Origin: Carnobacterium sp. 17-4
Lineage (GTDB): Bacteria; Bacillota; Bacilli; Lactobacillales; Carnobacteriaceae
Assembly: GCF_000195575.1 (NCBI RefSeq)
Contig: NC_015391.1
Coordinates: 408,501 to 472,500 of the forward strand
DNA: 64,000 nucleotides
Reading direction: 5' to 3'
Shown: positions 21,863 to 30,917 of the stretch, piece after piece
Layout: each line of letters opens with the position of its first letter
Position numbering within the stretch: the stretch's first letter is position 1
Translations under genes and position numbers: made by a program
The notes under the pieces: generated by a model
Seen by the model: the letters and a program-made list of their open reading frames with translations, nothing else
Database searches by the model: none
What the model was told of the DNA's origin: nothing

Positions 21863-22645
21863 ATGGTATTGCCAAAAGCATTAGTTTTTTTCGATTTAGA
21901 TGGGACACTTTTAAATAGTAAATCTGAAGTAGACCAAGAAGTCACTCATGCTTTAGAAAAACTGAAAGAAAATGGGGGAGTTCCATTTATCGCCACTGGA
22001 AGAAGTCCTCTTGAAATTCAACATGTATTAGACACGACGCCTATTGAATCGTTTATTACGCTTAACGGTCAATACATTATGTATGAAGGCAAAGAAATCT
22101 ATCGCAGTCAAATGCCTAAAGAGTTATTAATTCGCTTAAAAGAAGCGGCTGACGATTTAGATCTAGCCGTTTCTTTCTATACAAGTGATAAAATTCGGGT
22201 TACGTCTACTTCCCAAGAAGTCGAGCGCGCCTATAACTTTCTTCATGCAAAAGCACCGGCTGTCGATGCTGCTATTCATTTAAATGAAGAAGTCTTAATG
22301 GCCTTGATTTTAACGACTGATACGTCTATTGATGATCAATTTAGAGAAAAATTTCCTGAGTTGTCCTTCTACAGAAATACACCATTCAGCATCGATGTGA
22401 TCACAAAAGGCAATTCAAAAGCTACTGGTATTCAAGAATTGGTCAAATTAATGCAATTTGATGATATTCCAACTTATGCATTTGGAGACGGTCCAAATGA
22501 TTTAGAGATGGTAGGTCATGCTGATTACGGTGTAGCCATGGCAAATGGTATTGATGTGTTAAAAAATACTGCGGATTATATAACGTCTAGTCACGTTGAA
22601 GGCGGAATTATTGAAGGATTAGAGTTTTACGACTTAATTAAATAA
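21863..22645 (+). CDS. Cof-type HAD-superfamily phosphatase
   Basis: A 260-residue haloacid-dehalogenase phosphatase of class IIB (Cof/YidA-like). Motif I is FFDLDGTLLNSKSEV (two aspartates), motif II lies in FIATGRSP, and motif IV is FGDGPNDLEMVG. A cap domain of about 100 residues sits between. Substrates in this group are sugar phosphates or FMN/PLP-type compounds; none can be assigned. The start at 21863 is set by AAGGAG (21851-21856), which lies inside the longer reading frame. Confidence 0.9.
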   Translation: MVLPKALVFFDLDGTLLNSKSEVDQEVTHALEKLKENGGVPFIATGRSPLEIQHVLDTTPIESFITLNGQYIMYEGKEIYRSQMPKELLIRLKEAADDLDLAVSFYTSDKIRVTSTSQEVERAYNFLHAKAPAVDAAIHLNEEVLMALILTTDTSIDDQFREKFPELSFYRNTPFSIDVITKGNSKATGIQELVKLMQFDDIPTYAFGDGPNDLEMVGHADYGVAMANGIDVLKNTADYITSSHVEGGIIEGLEFYDLIK

Positions 22646-22661
22646 GCTGATAAAGCTTTAA

Positions 22662-22699
22662 AAAGAGGCATTAGGATTTTTCCTAACGTCTCTTTTTTT
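22662..22699 (+). terminator. Intrinsic terminator before the arg operon
   Basis: A 15-bp stem with one mismatch (22662-22676 with 22681-22695), a TTTT loop and a T-run. Confidence 0.92.
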
Positions 22700-22717
22700 G
22701 TATTAATTAATCGTATT

Positions 22718-22795
22718 ATGCATTTTTTATACATTAAACAATTAATAATTGTATAAAATAATTAATTTACTCTTTTTAGTTGCATAAATAATTCG
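22718..22795 (+). promoter_or_regulatory. ARG-box-like operator array upstream of argC
   Basis: Three AT-rich, ARG-box-like half-palindromes are spaced about 30 bases apart: ATGCATTTTTTATACAT (22718-22734), ATTGTATAAAATAATTA (22748-22764) and TTGCATAAATAATTCG (22780-22795). The last covers the -35 region of the argC promoter. ArgR/AhrC-type hexamers bind such arrays and repress with arginine. Matches are judged by eye. Confidence 0.5.
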
Positions 22796-22807
22796 TTTTG
22801 TTATAAT
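22780..22807 (+). promoter_or_regulatory. Promoter candidate of the arg operon
   Basis: TATAAT at 22802-22807 with a weak -35 TTGCAT at 22780-22785 and 16-base spacing. It overlaps the third ARG-like box. Confidence 0.55.
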
Positions 22808-22846
22808 AAGAATAATTAAAATTACATGAAAGAAGGTTAAGAATTG

Positions 22847-23881
22847 ATGAAAGCAGCTATTGTTGGTGCAACGGGATATAGCGCATTAGAACTTATCCGT
22901 TTATTAAACCGTCACCCACATGTAACCGTTACGGAAATGATTTCGCATTCTCATGATGAAGAATTGCTAAGTGATATGTACCCTCATATGAAGTCTATTA
23001 TTGAAAAACCTATGATTGAATATGATCTTCCTTATCTTGAAAAAGAAGTAGATGTATTATTTTTTGCAACGCCGTCTGGTATTAGTAAGTCGTTGATTCC
23101 GGAGGTCTTAAAAACGTCTTTGCAATGCATTGATTTAAGTGGAGATTTTAGATTATTAAAAAATGATTATGAAGAATGGTATGGAGCAGAGGCTGCAGCA
23201 AGTGAAGTGCAAGAAAAAGCCACTTTTGGATTAGCTGAAATTTACAAAGAAGAAATAAAAAATGCTGCTTTCATTTCTAATCCAGGATGTTACTCAACCG
23301 CTGCTTTATTAGGATTGATTCCTATTGTCCAAACGGAATGGATTACCAAAAAGGGCATCGTTATTGATGCCAAAAGTGGTACTTCAGGCGCAGGACGGAC
23401 ACTTTCAAGAATGACTCATTTTTCAGAAATGAATGAAGCACTCATTCCTTATAAGTTTGGAAAGCATCAGCATACACCTGAGATTGAGCATTACTTATCT
23501 AAAGAAGCGGGCGAAGAAATAAAAGTGACCTTAGCGACCCACTTAGTACCTATGACCAGAGGCCTCTTGTGTACAATGTATCTTCCATTGAACCAATCCG
23601 TAACGTCAAAAGACATTTGGGAGCTGTACCAATCCTTTTATGAACATGATCCTTTTATTCGCCTTCAACCACTTGGATCATTGCCTCAAACGAAACAAGT
23701 TACTGGGAGCAATTACGTTGATATAGGCATTCATGTCGATGAACGAACAGAACAATTGATCGTTGTTGTAGCGATAGATAATTTAGTCAAAGGAGCAGCA
23801 GGTCAAGCTATTCAAAACTTGAACTTGATGAACAACTGGCCGATTGACGAAGGACTAGAGTATAGTCCCTTATACCCTTGA
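22847..23881 (+). CDS. argC: N-acetyl-gamma-glutamyl-phosphate reductase
   Basis: NADPH-dependent reduction of N-acetylglutamyl phosphate to the semialdehyde. The 344 residues start KAAIVGATGYSALELIRLL (dinucleotide loop), have the catalytic cysteine in SNPGCYSTAALL and the AKSGTSGAGR loop. The ATG at 22847 is 10 bases after AGAAGG; a TTG at 22844 in the same frame would be equally readable. It is the first gene of argCJBDF; argJ follows after 16 bases. Confidence 0.95.
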   Translation: MKAAIVGATGYSALELIRLLNRHPHVTVTEMISHSHDEELLSDMYPHMKSIIEKPMIEYDLPYLEKEVDVLFFATPSGISKSLIPEVLKTSLQCIDLSGDFRLLKNDYEEWYGAEAAASEVQEKATFGLAEIYKEEIKNAAFISNPGCYSTAALLGLIPIVQTEWITKKGIVIDAKSGTSGAGRTLSRMTHFSEMNEALIPYKFGKHQHTPEIEHYLSKEAGEEIKVTLATHLVPMTRGLLCTMYLPLNQSVTSKDIWELYQSFYEHDPFIRLQPLGSLPQTKQVTGSNYVDIGIHVDERTEQLIVVVAIDNLVKGAAGQAIQNLNLMNNWPIDEGLEYSPLYP

Positions 23882-23897
23882 AAAAGTGAGGAGAAAA

Positions 23898-25139
23898 ATG
23901 ATGATGGTAATAGATATTACGCAGCCTACACAAAAAATCCATATAGTAGAGGATGGACATGTTACGTCTCCAAAAGGTTTTACAGCTGGAGGTGTGCATA
24001 CTGGTTTACGAAAAGCAGCTCTTGATTTTGGATGGATCCATTCAGAAGTACCTGCTACTGCGGCAGGAGTCTACACCTTGAATAGTTTTCAAGCGGCCCC
24101 ATTGAAGCTGACCAAACAGCATGTAGATACAGAAAGAAAAATCCAGACAATAGTAGTGAATTCTGGAAATGCTAATTCTTGTACGGGTGAAGACGGTATG
24201 AAAAAAGCTCAAGCAACAGCGGAATTGGTTGCGAAAGAAAAAGGCATTGAAGAGCATTTAGTAGCCATTGCATCTACTGGGATTATTGGCATTCCGCTAC
24301 CATTTGAACCGATAAAAATTGGCATTCACTACCTAAACGATCCGCTTTGTCAAAATGTATCTGATTTTGAACGGGCTATTTTAACAACGGATATTGAAAC
24401 GAAGCATATTGCGGTGGAATTTGAGATTGATGGGAAACACATTACGATTGGAGGAGCTGCAAAAGGCTCGGGTATGATCCACCCTAATATGGCAACGATG
24501 CTTGGTTTTATTACAACAGATGCTATTGTAGATAGCAAAAGCTTAGAGCAAGCATTGAAAGCAACGACTGATAAGACGTTTAATATGATTACGGTTGATG
24601 GAGACTCGAGTACCAATGATATGGTACTCGCGTTAGCCAATGGAACACAAGGTAACACTCTTTTAACTCAAGATCATCCACAATGGGCAGTTTTTTTGGA
24701 AGGCTTTCAATACGTTTGCAAAACGCTAGCTAAATCAATCGCACGTGACGGAGAAGGTGCTACCAAATTAATCGAAGTAGAAGTGATCGGAGCAAAAACA
24801 GACGAAGTGGCTCAAGCTGTGGCCAAATCAGTTATTTCATCGAATTTAGTAAAAACAGCAATGTACGGTTCAGATGCCAATTGGGGAAGAATTATCACAG
24901 CAATAGGATATAGCAATCAAAAAATTGAACCGGAACACGTAAAAGTTTTAATTGGCGATACAGTAGTGGTTGAGAAAGGGATCGGCGTTCCTTTCGATGA
25001 AGAAGCCGTTATGCTTACGTTAGTGAAGGATGATGTCAAGTTGACCATCGATTTACAACAAGATCAGCATTCAGCAACAGCATGGGGCTGCGATCTAACC
25101 TATGATTACATTCGAATCAATTCATCCTATCGGACATGA
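23898..25139 (+). CDS. argJ: Bifunctional glutamate N-acetyltransferase / ornithine acetyltransferase
   Basis: Recycles the acetyl group from acetylornithine to glutamate, so argA and argE are not needed. The 413-residue precursor has the autoprocessing site KGSGMIHPNMATML, whose threonine becomes the N-terminal nucleophile of the beta chain. The start is uncertain among three consecutive ATGs (23898, 23901, 23904); GAGGAG is at 23888-23893, so the later ones are better spaced. An in-frame GTG at 23886 overlaps the ribosome site and is rejected. It lies between argC and argB. Confidence 0.95.
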   Translation: MMMVIDITQPTQKIHIVEDGHVTSPKGFTAGGVHTGLRKAALDFGWIHSEVPATAAGVYTLNSFQAAPLKLTKQHVDTERKIQTIVVNSGNANSCTGEDGMKKAQATAELVAKEKGIEEHLVAIASTGIIGIPLPFEPIKIGIHYLNDPLCQNVSDFERAILTTDIETKHIAVEFEIDGKHITIGGAAKGSGMIHPNMATMLGFITTDAIVDSKSLEQALKATTDKTFNMITVDGDSSTNDMVLALANGTQGNTLLTQDHPQWAVFLEGFQYVCKTLAKSIARDGEGATKLIEVEVIGAKTDEVAQAVAKSVISSNLVKTAMYGSDANWGRIITAIGYSNQKIEPEHVKVLIGDTVVVEKGIGVPFDEEAVMLTLVKDDVKLTIDLQQDQHSATAWGCDLTYDYIRINSSYRT

Positions 25140-25148
25140 GGTGAGAAA

Positions 25149-25952
25149 ATGGATATACTGATTATGAAAATCGGCGGAAGCATACAAGATAAATTACCAG
25201 AGTCATTCTATCAAATGATTGCCCAACTGCAACAAACGAAAAAATGTTATCCGGTGATTGTTCATGGCGGAGGTCCAATGATTAATGAGTTATTGGAAAA
25301 ATTAGCGATTCCTACAAAATTTGTCAATGGATTGCGTGTGACCACAAAAGAAGTTTTAACAGTAGTAGAAATGGTTTTAAGCGGATCCATCAACAATGAA
25401 ATCGTGACTCACTGCCAAATTCAACAACTACAAGCTATTGGAATGAGTGGCATTGATCATGGATTGCTAAAGGTCAAACCTATCCAAACTACTGAAGAAA
25501 TCGGTTTTGTTGGAGAAGTGACTGATGTCAATACAGCTTTTCTAATGAACTTACTGGAAAATAATATTATTCCAGTGATTTCACCTATAGGAATGGATGA
25601 GACAGGTCAACATTACAATATCAATGGGGATATGGCAGCAGCAGCTATCGCAAAAGCGTTAGGCGGAAAGCTAGCTTTTATCAGCAATGTTTCTGGAGTC
25701 ATGGAACAAAAAAAAGATTATTTGAAAATTCACTCTTCACTAACAAAAGGAGAAGCAGAACAATTAATCAAAGAAGAAATCATTACTGATGGAATGATTC
25801 CTAAAGTGCGTTCTGCTATTGGAAGTCTTTCTGTTCATATGAAACAAGCGGTTATTTTGAATGGACTGAAACCAGAAGACATTGCAAGTTATCTAAAGGG
25901 AAATGAAGTAGGTACACGATTTGTCTATAAGGAGGAAGTAATATATGGCTAA
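25149..25952 (+). CDS. argB: Acetylglutamate kinase
   Basis: Phosphorylates N-acetylglutamate. The 267-residue amino-acid-kinase-fold protein shows MKIGGSIQD at the N-terminus, the substrate loop VHGGGPMINELL, NINGDMAAAAIAKAL, and DGMIPKVRSA near the C-terminus. It lacks the N-terminal helix that arginine-inhibited hexameric forms have, so feedback inhibition is doubtful. The ATG follows GAGGTGAG by 6 bases, and the 3' end overlaps argD by 8 bases. Confidence 0.95.
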   Translation: MDILIMKIGGSIQDKLPESFYQMIAQLQQTKKCYPVIVHGGGPMINELLEKLAIPTKFVNGLRVTTKEVLTVVEMVLSGSINNEIVTHCQIQQLQAIGMSGIDHGLLKVKPIQTTEEIGFVGEVTDVNTAFLMNLLENNIIPVISPIGMDETGQHYNINGDMAAAAIAKALGGKLAFISNVSGVMEQKKDYLKIHSSLTKGEAEQLIKEEIITDGMIPKVRSAIGSLSVHMKQAVILNGLKPEDIASYLKGNEVGTRFVYKEEVIYG

Positions 25953-27135
25953 AGAAGAAAACCAGACCGTTCTTATGTCAACTTATGCGCGTTTTCCAAT
26001 CACCATTACTAAAGGAAAAGGAACGTATGTATGGGATGAAAAAAATGAAAGGTACTTAGACTTTACATCGGGTATTGCGACATGCAACTTAGGACACGTT
26101 CCTGATTCAGTAGCACAAAAGTTGCACCAACAATTAGATACATTATGGCACTGTTCCAATTTATATGAGATTCCATTGCAAACCCAATTAGCAGAAGAGC
26201 TCGTTCATTATTCGCAATTTGATCAAGTCTTTTTTTGCAATAGCGGAGCAGAAGCTAATGAAGCAGCGTTAAAAATTGCTCGTAAATACGCAAAAGATCA
26301 TGGTCATTCAGAACGCACATCTATAGTTTCCTTTAAAGACTCCTTTCATGGAAGAACTTTTGCCACATTGTCTGTAACCGGACAAGAAAAAGTTCAAACG
26401 GGGTATGAACCTTTAATGCCAGGTGTACGGTCTTTAAAATTTAATGAAGAATCTGACCTTGGGAAAATTCATAACGGAAAAACAGCTGCAGTCTTGTTGG
26501 AACTTGTTCAAGGCGAGGGTGGAGTCAATCCGGCACATAAAGAGTGGCTTCATTCTTTGCAAGATATCTGCCAAGCGTACGACATTCTTTTAATGGTTGA
26601 TGAAGTTCAAACGGGTATGGGAAGAACGGGAACGTTATTTGCTTATGAACAATACGGTATTGAGCCGGATGTTATGACCCTAGCAAAAGGTTTGGGATCG
26701 GGCTTTCCGATTGGAGCAATGCTAGCCAAAAAATATGTTGCAGATTCTTTTACTCCAGGAACCCACGGCACAACTTTTGGAGGGAACCCATTAGCAGCAG
26801 CAGCCGGAGTAGCTACCTTAAGCGAAATGACCAAACAGGGATTTATGAAAGACGTACAGAAAAAAGCAACTTCTTTTAAAGAACAATTGGAACACTTAAC
26901 CAATCGGTTTAATGTGATAAAAAATGTAAAAGGAATGGGTTTTCTAATCGGAATTGAAGTAGATATGGAAGCCAAAGAACTCGTAACTTTATTGCAAGAA
27001 AAGTATGTTTTGACGTTAACAGCAGGTCCACAAGTCTTACGTGTTTTGCCACCTTTGACCGTTACAACTGAAGAAATAAACGAGTTTCTTCAAAAATTTG
27101 AAGAAGTGCTCATTTCAATACAAAAGAATAAGTGA
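25945..27135 (+). CDS. argD: Acetylornithine aminotransferase
   Basis: A class III PLP aminotransferase converting N-acetylglutamate semialdehyde to N-acetylornithine. The 396 residues include FTSGIATCNLGH, the NSGAEANEAALKIAR cofactor loop, FHGRTFATLSVTG, LLMVDEVQTGMGRTG with the PLP-contacting aspartate, and the Schiff-base lysine in LAKGLGSGFPIGA. It overlaps argB by 8 bases, with RBS AAGGAGG inside argB. argF follows in the same operon. Confidence 0.95.
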   Translation: MAKEENQTVLMSTYARFPITITKGKGTYVWDEKNERYLDFTSGIATCNLGHVPDSVAQKLHQQLDTLWHCSNLYEIPLQTQLAEELVHYSQFDQVFFCNSGAEANEAALKIARKYAKDHGHSERTSIVSFKDSFHGRTFATLSVTGQEKVQTGYEPLMPGVRSLKFNEESDLGKIHNGKTAAVLLELVQGEGGVNPAHKEWLHSLQDICQAYDILLMVDEVQTGMGRTGTLFAYEQYGIEPDVMTLAKGLGSGFPIGAMLAKKYVADSFTPGTHGTTFGGNPLAAAAGVATLSEMTKQGFMKDVQKKATSFKEQLEHLTNRFNVIKNVKGMGFLIGIEVDMEAKELVTLLQEKYVLTLTAGPQVLRVLPPLTVTTEEINEFLQKFEEVLISIQKNK

Positions 27136-27160
27136 AGAGAAAGTGAGTGAGAAATTGAGA

Positions 27161-28120
27161 ATGGCAGAACAAAATTGGGAACTAAGCAAAAAGGATATTT
27201 TACAAGTAGTGGATTTAACAAGAAAAGAGTTAACTGCACTTATTCAAGATGCAATCGTCATGAAACAACAAACCAAAGCAGGAATTCCACATCCACACTT
27301 GCAAGGGAAAACACTGGGTATGATTTTTGAAAAGTCTTCTACACGAACACGGGTATCTTTTGAAGTAGGTATGACGCAATTAGGAGGCCATGCCTTATTT
27401 CTAAGTTCGAAGGATATCCAATTAGGTAGAGGTGAGAGTATCGCGGATACTGCAAAAGTGCTTTCTCGTTATGTGGATGGACTAATGATTCGCACGTTTG
27501 GACACGAAATCATTGAGGAATTTGCAGAAAATTCGTCGGTGCCTATTATAAATGGATTAACCAATGAACACCACCCGATGCAAGTTCTAGCAGATTTAAT
27601 GACGATTTATGAAAAAAAGGGAAAATTAGAAGGATTAACAATGGCTTATGTAGGAGATGGGAACAATAATATGCCCCATTCATTAATGGAGGGAGCCGCC
27701 ATTATGGGAATGAATATGCGCATAGCTAGTCCCAGAGGGTATGAACCTCTAGAAGCTGTTTTTCAACACGCAAAAACCAAAGCTGAAAAACTAGGAGCCA
27801 CTATCCACTTTACATATGATCCAATAGAAGCAGTAAAAGAAGCAGATATTGTTGTAACGGATGTATGGACAAGTATGGGAATGGAAAGTGAAGAAACAGA
27901 ACGATTAACGGCATTTCTGCCTTATCAAGTGAATGCAGCACTGACTCATTATGCACAAGAGGATTTTATATTCCTACATTGCCTACCTGCACATCGCGGC
28001 GAAGAAGTGACCGCTGAAATTATTGATGGCAACCACTCCGTTGTATTTGATGAAGCAGAGAATCGCTTGCATGCCCAAAAAGCTGTATTGAAAAAATTAA
28101 TGGAAAATCTTAAAATCTAA
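27161..28120 (+). CDS. argF: Ornithine carbamoyltransferase (anabolic context)
   Basis: Makes citrulline from ornithine and carbamoyl phosphate. The 319 residues hold the carbamoyl-phosphate motif EKSSTRTRVSFE, HPMQVLADLMTI, the ornithine-binding VTDVWTSMGME and the catalytic cysteine in HCLPAHRGEEV. The start is uncertain: an in-frame GTG at 27143 is possible and neither has a strong ribosome site. Position at the end of argCJBD makes a biosynthetic role more likely than the arginine deiminase pathway. argG, argH and carAB are not in the window. Confidence 0.93.
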   Translation: MAEQNWELSKKDILQVVDLTRKELTALIQDAIVMKQQTKAGIPHPHLQGKTLGMIFEKSSTRTRVSFEVGMTQLGGHALFLSSKDIQLGRGESIADTAKVLSRYVDGLMIRTFGHEIIEEFAENSSVPIINGLTNEHHPMQVLADLMTIYEKKGKLEGLTMAYVGDGNNNMPHSLMEGAAIMGMNMRIASPRGYEPLEAVFQHAKTKAEKLGATIHFTYDPIEAVKEADIVVTDVWTSMGMESEETERLTAFLPYQVNAALTHYAQEDFIFLHCLPAHRGEEVTAEIIDGNHSVVFDEAENRLHAQKAVLKKLMENLKI

Positions 28121-28157
28121 AAAAGCTATCAGGAATTAATTCCTGATGGCTTTTTTA
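28121..28157 (+). terminator. Intrinsic terminator of the arg operon
   Basis: A long stem (28121-28137 with 28138-28154; effectively closed by an AATT turn) with one G-T pair, followed by T. Confidence 0.93.
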
Positions 28158-28220
28158 GGTTAGATGACACAAAATTGTACACTAGATACTGAGTTGGCTA
28201 AAAGTAGAACAACATTATTA

Positions 28221-28323
28221 ATGAATAAGTCAGCAGTCAACTTCATTTTAAGAGGAGACTTATTCATAACGACTACTTTATTGCCTTTACATGGCTACAA
28301 GTACTTCCTATTCCTCCAGAAAG
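28221..28323 (-). repeat. Half copy of the palindromic intergenic element (copy C) and adjoining hairpin
   Basis: Positions 28284-28323 are the reverse complement of the left arm of copy A: CCTTTACATGGCTACAAG is shared without mismatch, then CCTATTCCTCC follows after two substitutions. The other arm of the hairpin is not found upstream. Instead ATGAATAAGTC (28221-28231) and GACTTATTCAT (28257-28267) form a perfect 11-bp stem with a 25-base loop. The rest of the 28158-28360 gap holds nothing else I recognise. Confidence 0.55.
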
Positions 28324-28360
28324 ATGATTGACAATACTCGCGCAAATTAGTAAATAACTA

Positions 28361-28401
28361 CAAAAAAAAGGCCGATAAATACTGAAATAGCAGTATTTAC
28401 C
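28361..28401 (-). terminator. Terminator of ssrA
   Basis: TAAATACTG (28376-28384) and CAGTATTTA (28391-28399) form a perfect 9-bp stem; on the minus strand it is followed by ATCGGCC and a run of eight T. Confidence 0.8.
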
Positions 28402-28438
28402 AAACCTTATCTTACTAGTTGTTCCAACTAATTTCCTA

Positions 28439-28802
28439 TGGAAGCGAGGGGAGTCGAACCCCTGTCCAAATATATCGGCACCTAGACGTCTACGTTCATA
28501 GTTGTACTATTAAGGTTTCGCTCAGTATTAGCCGCACAACAGGCATCATACGTCGCTAGTCTGATGATCTCTTCTAAAACTTGCAGACGGAAAGTTTTAG
28601 CGTATCCCACTAATTATAGGACCCTTGCTCGAGCACATGGGCGATACCGAGAGGATCTACACTAAGCTGTTATTACGCAGCTAAAGCGTAAGAGTTATTA
28701 TTGTTTTTATCAGTTATATTTAACTGTAACGTTTTAGCGTAGCCGTAACCTACGAAACGCGATCCAAGCTCGACCTATACCTGTCGATTCCGTAACGCTC
28801 CC
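28439..28802 (-). ncRNA. ssrA: Transfer-messenger RNA (tmRNA)
   Basis: Read on the minus strand, the 364-nt RNA starts GGGAGCGTTACGG and ends with the T-arm GGGGTTCGACTCCCC and CGCTTCCA, so the CCA is encoded. The ends pair as a 7-bp acceptor stem with one G-U. The conserved AATCGACAGG and GAGCTTGGATCGCG of tmRNA 5' regions are present. The tag frame runs from 28711 down to 28673 and encodes DKNNNNSYALAA before TAA. tmRNA rescues stalled ribosomes with SmpB, encoded at 17.8 kb. Confidence 0.96.
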
Positions 28803-28981
28803 TAAATGGGATGTATACAGAGAATGTTCTGTTTTGAATCATCATTAATCTGGTTAACTCTCTCTAAATAGTATAACATATTTTAGCGGAAAAGAAAATA
28901 AAGGGTGAGAAACAGTTTCTAGATTGATTTCTTAGAAATGATTAAGGATTGCGCTAGGTACTTCAAGATAATATAGAAATT

Positions 28982-29012
28982 AAAAAACACATCTTAAAAA
29001 GATGTGTTTTTT
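28982..29012 (-). terminator. Terminator of the small unknown gene
   Basis: AAAAAACACATCTT and AGATGTGTTTTTT form a stem with a short A-rich loop. It lies downstream of the minus-strand gene at 29046 and has T on both strands, so it can work both ways. Confidence 0.8.
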
Positions 29013-29045
29013 GGTTTCTATTTTAGTCATTAGAATGGATGTAAG

Positions 29046-29417
29046 TTATTCTAAAGTTGAAGAACTTACTATTTGCTGTTCGGATGCTTGAACGTAAACA
29101 TCGTATAATTTAGACAATACAGTAATATCACCATTTGCAATTTTTGATAATTTCAAAAATACAGGTTTCATAAGCTCAGCATCATCATGTTCGCTAACAA
29201 TAGCTAAGGCTTCCCGATTCAGTATAAACAAATCGTCTAATAATGTATGGTATTTTTTTACGAATTCTTGGAGACCTTCTTTATCTTCTAGTAAAACATG
29301 TTTTAAATTTTGGTTTTTTTCATGAAGGTTTTCTAAGTATTCTCCAACAGTCATATCTAGTGAAGTTGAAACCTCTTCTAATTCATTAAAAAACATATCG
29401 TTAACATCGATTAACAC
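29046..29417 (-). CDS. Small acidic protein of unknown function
   Basis: I do not recognise this 123-residue protein. It is helical in composition, leucine- and glutamate-rich, without cysteines, signal peptide or membrane segment. The N-terminal part LDMTVGEYLENLHEKNQNLKH suggests amphipathic helices, and the middle holds an H-T-L-L-D-D-L-F-I-L segment. The start is a GTG with a strong GGAGGT 7 bases upstream (29425-29430 on this strand), and a terminator follows, so it is a genuine monocistronic gene. It is transcribed away from ald. Confidence 0.75.
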   Translation of the reverse strand: MLIDVNDMFFNELEEVSTSLDMTVGEYLENLHEKNQNLKHVLLEDKEGLQEFVKKYHTLLDDLFILNREALAIVSEHDDAELMKPVFLKLSKIANGDITVLSKLYDVYVQASEQQIVSSSTLE

Positions 29418-29690
29418 TAATTACACCTCCACAATAACAATAACAACAACTGATTATATAATATTCTAAACAGAATGAACATAGAATTTAAAAATAGAAT
29501 TAAATAATAGGTGTTCTTATAGACAAAATATGTCTAGGATACTAAGAATTGTTTAAATTAGCTTTGAAAATGAATAGATTTGATAAAGAATAATGAAAGA
29601 GAAATAAAGAGAATGCTCCAAAATAGTTGGGTTCTATTTGATTCAGCGTTACAATGGACATAGAAGTTATAAAGATGGAGGTTACGAACA

Positions 29691-30806
29691 ATGAAGATTG
29701 GGATACCAAGAGAAATAAAAAACAACGAAAGTCGAGTAGCTATTTCTCCTGCCGGTGTAAATAGCCTTGTGGAAAATGGACACGAAGTCATCATAGAAGT
29801 GAATGCAGGAAAGACTGCCGGATTTACGGATGAAGACTATCAACTGTCAGGAGCCACGTTGCTTGAAGATGCTGAGCAAATTTGGGATGCTGAAATGATC
29901 ATTAAAGTAAAAGAACCTATTCCGAGTGAATACAAGTATTTCAAAAAAGGTATGATACTGTTCACTTACTTGCATTTAGCGCCAGCTTTAGAATTAACTA
30001 AAGAGCTGATGAAGGCTGAAGTTACAGCTATCGGCTATGAAACAATGGTTGGAACTGACGGAACGTTACCTTTGTTGACGCCAATGAGCCAAATTGCCGG
30101 AAGAATGGCTGCACAAGTCGGTGCTGAATTTCTTGAGAGTGTCAATCAAGGAAAAGGTATCTTGTTAAGCGGAGTACCTGGAGTTCAAAAAGGAAAAGTA
30201 ACCATTATAGGTGGCGGAGTTTCCGGAACGAATGCAGCTAAAATTGCAATTGGTCTGGGAGCAGAAGTGACCATTTTAGATGTCAATCCTAAACGATTAG
30301 AAGAATTAGATGATTTATTTGAAAATAGAATCAACACACTGATGTCAAATGAATACAATATTGCAAAAGCGGTTAAAGAAGCAGATTTAGTAATCGGAGC
30401 TGTATTAATTCCAGGATCTAAAGCACCAACCTTAGTGACAGAAGAAATGGTTAAACAAATGGAGCCAGGTTCGGTTGTCGTTGATATAGCGGTTGACCAA
30501 GGGGGGATTTTTGAAACAGCATCTGAAGTGACGACACATGATGATCCTGTGTACGTAAAACATGGAGTTGTACATTATGCAGTTGCCAATATGCCAGGAG
30601 CTGTTCCAAAAACATCTACTCTAGCTTTAACCAATGTAACTATTCCTTATGCAGTTGAGATCGCAAATAAAGGGTTGATAAAAGCCGCTAAAGAAAATGC
30701 AACAATTTATACAGGCATTAATGTTATGGCTGGAAAATTGACTAAAAAAGAAGTTGGAGAGTCATTAAATCTTCCGTATCATGAAGCATTGAGTTCGTTT
30801 ATATAA
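29691..30806 (+). CDS. ald: Alanine dehydrogenase
   Basis: Interconverts L-alanine and pyruvate plus ammonia with NAD(H). The 371 residues begin [22 protein letters not shown], have the substrate lysine in MIIKVKEP and histidine in YLHLAP, and the NAD loop [18 protein letters not shown]. Length is exactly that of the Bacillus enzyme. RBS GGAGG is 8 bases upstream. It stands alone between two unrelated genes. It could feed alanine into peptidoglycan or remove excess ammonia. Confidence 0.95.
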   Translation: MKIGIPREIKNNESRVAISPAGVNSLVENGHEVIIEVNAGKTAGFTDEDYQLSGATLLEDAEQIWDAEMIIKVKEPIPSEYKYFKKGMILFTYLHLAPALELTKELMKAEVTAIGYETMVGTDGTLPLLTPMSQIAGRMAAQVGAEFLESVNQGKGILLSGVPGVQKGKVTIIGGGVSGTNAAKIAIGLGAEVTILDVNPKRLEELDDLFENRINTLMSNEYNIAKAVKEADLVIGAVLIPGSKAPTLVTEEMVKQMEPGSVVVDIAVDQGGIFETASEVTTHDDPVYVKHGVVHYAVANMPGAVPKTSTLALTNVTIPYAVEIANKGLIKAAKENATIYTGINVMAGKLTKKEVGESLNLPYHEALSSFI

Positions 30807-30917
30807 TCAAGCCAGTGTGTTTTGAAGTAGAAGTTGCATTAAATGCATAAATAAATGAATTTCTTTCCGAAATGCAGTATACTAATGAAGAAACTAACTG
30901 CAAAAAGGAGCATTCGC

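Noticed and set aside
28221-28267. 11-bp inverted repeat as a CRISPR repeat or terminator
   Set aside because: There is only one copy with a 25-base loop, no spacer array and no T-run.
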